Below are positions 5,056-5,249 of a DNA stretch of 5,249 nucleotides, one piece after another. How positions within the stretch are numbered: the stretch's first letter is position 1; the number at the start of each line of letters is the position of its first letter. The stretch lies in NCBI GenBank assembly GCA_029987315.1, contig DALTVZ010000105.1:1-5249 (forward strand). The letters are read 5' to 3'. A program made the position numbers and the translations under genes. Below the pieces are notes generated by a model that made no database searches, was not told the DNA's origin, and worked only from the letters and a program-made list of their open reading frames with translations. Origin of the DNA: Methanocorpusculum sp. Its GTDB lineage: Archaea; Halobacteriota; Methanomicrobia; Methanomicrobiales; Methanocorpusculaceae.

Positions 5056-5101
5056 GCGTGCAAGCCAAAGGCTTGCGGAGGCGTGCAAGCCAAAGGCTTG
5101 C
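5050..5101. repeat. 25-bp exact tandem duplication carrying a hairpin
   Basis: The unit starts GCGGAGGCGTGCAAGCC and ends AAAGGCTT. Two exact copies occupy 5050-5074 and 5075-5099, followed by a partial third start (GC). Each copy contributes one GCAAGCC-AAA-GGCTTGC hairpin. Exact identity implies a recent duplication. Confidence 0.9.
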
Positions 5102-5134
5102 GTGCCGCCTCAAGCGGATAAAATCCGCTTGGGC
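5095..5134 (-). repeat. Inner inverted-repeat arm, right copy (40 bp)
   Basis: This is the partner of 4943-4982. It contains the 9-bp hairpin CAAGCGGAT/ATCCGCTTG (5111-5131), which replaces CAAACGGGC/GCCCGTTTG of the left arm with pairing intact. Confidence 0.8.
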
Positions 5135-5218
5135 TTATTCGCGGTTCTTTTCCTCATCCATCTACACCCAGTCACCTCCCTCCCAAATTGGATCCAAACC
5201 GCCACCGCGTAAATCCTA

Positions 5219-5228
5219 TTAAATATAT
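5219..5228 (+). promoter_or_regulatory. TATA box of a transcription unit beginning at the right edge
   Basis: TTAAATATAT in an otherwise GC-balanced stretch is a good archaeal TATA element. Initiation about 25 bases downstream would be at or just beyond the end of the window. No reading frame or RNA can be identified in the 21 bases that follow. The preceding stretch 5137-5218 holds no gene I can support. Confidence 0.45.
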
Positions 5229-5249
5229 GGCGCCGTAGAAAAACAGGCA

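Larger units (their letters stand above)
4856..5131. repeat. Array of at least seven perfect hairpins with three-base loops
   Basis: Perfect hairpins follow one another: 4859-4877 (8 bp, loop AAA), 4886-4904 (8 bp, TAT), 4946-4966 (9 bp, AAA), 4976-4992 (7 bp, TTC), 5060-5076 and 5085-5101 (7 bp, AAA each) and 5111-5131 (9 bp, AAA). The 10-bp palindrome GAGACGTCTC (4877-4886) joins the first two. Stem sequences differ but every stem pairs without mismatch and the loop is always three bases. GTCCA (4856-4860) and TGGAC (4903-4907) can close an outer stem around the first pair. The pattern suggests a structured element selected or maintained as hairpins. No protein-coding reading explains it. 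Confidence 0.75.
4637..5136. mobile_element. Composite structured repeat, MITE/REP-like, non-coding
   Basis: This approximately 500-bp block has a sharply different, more GC-rich texture than its AT-rich left flank. It is built almost entirely from inverted and tandem repeats: 56-bp imperfect inverted arms (4648-4703 and 5000-5055), nested 40-bp arms (4943-4982 and 5095-5134), two terminator-like hairpins, a 25-bp tandem duplication and a run of short hairpins. The left arm extends outward as TAATCGCGAATC (4637-4648), the exact reverse complement of 5035-5046. No transposase or intact protein is encoded; open frames across it are low-complexity by-products of the repeats. The best reading is one or more non-autonomous repeat copies nested together. 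Outer boundaries are approximate and no target-site duplication is evident. Confidence 0.55.

Noticed and set aside
4562..5113. 183-codon minus-strand open frame and several shorter + strand frames across the repeat element
   Set aside because: The translations are repetitive and rich in Arg, Cys and Ala, generated by the hairpin repeats. There is no start signal and no recognisable domain.
5050..5131. CRISPR-like repeats with hairpins
   Set aside because: The 25-bp units abut directly with no unique spacers, and no cas gene is present.

Overview
The window looks like chromosome of a euryarchaeal methanogen, most likely Methanomicrobiales and perhaps a Methanocorpusculum relative. This is inferred from gene content, not from a search. 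It carries an archaea-specific Nre DNA repair protein with a C-terminal PCNA-binding tail. Candidate archaeal TATA boxes lie a short way upstream of starts, several starts are leaderless or nearly so, and genes are followed by plain oligo-T runs instead of hairpin terminators.

The left 3.7 kb is gene-dense and entirely on the + strand. In order it holds the 3' end of polyphosphate kinase (1-528), a six-helix DUF308/HdeD-type membrane protein (626-1195), a MerR-like DNA-binding protein with a coiled coil (1271-1840), the Nre repair protein (1906-3069) and a small flavodoxin-domain protein (3244-3744). Most gaps are 65-175 bp and hold their own promoter-like or oligo-T signals, so these look like separate transcription units rather than one operon. 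Two gaps hold perfect short inverted repeats at a gene start: a 10-bp-arm repeat with the DUF308 start codon in its loop (615-640), and a 10-bp palindrome 5 bp before nre (1891-1900).

The right 1.5 kb (3745-5249) has no convincing intact gene, which is unusual for a compact archaeal genome, but it is highly structured. From left to right it contains: a probable minus-strand gene remnant (3770-3948); a 243-bp module of two inverted arrays of the heptamer ATCCGTC/GACGGAT (4001-4032 and 4205-4243) around a bidirectional TATA region and a candidate minus-strand small RNA ending in T8 (4120-4043); a very AT-rich near-perfect 32-bp palindrome (4473-4504); and a composite repeat element (about 4637-5136).

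The composite element has 56-bp imperfect inverted arms, nested 40-bp inverted arms, two terminator-like hairpins, a 25-bp tandem duplication and at least seven perfect 7-9 bp hairpins with three-base loops. Stem sequences differ between related hairpins but pairing is kept. This looks like a non-autonomous, MITE/REP-like structured repeat. A TATA box near the right edge (5219-5228) suggests a transcription unit starting just past the window.

The most unusual parts are the heptamer-flanked divergent RNA module and the covarying hairpin array. Neither matches a family I can name.
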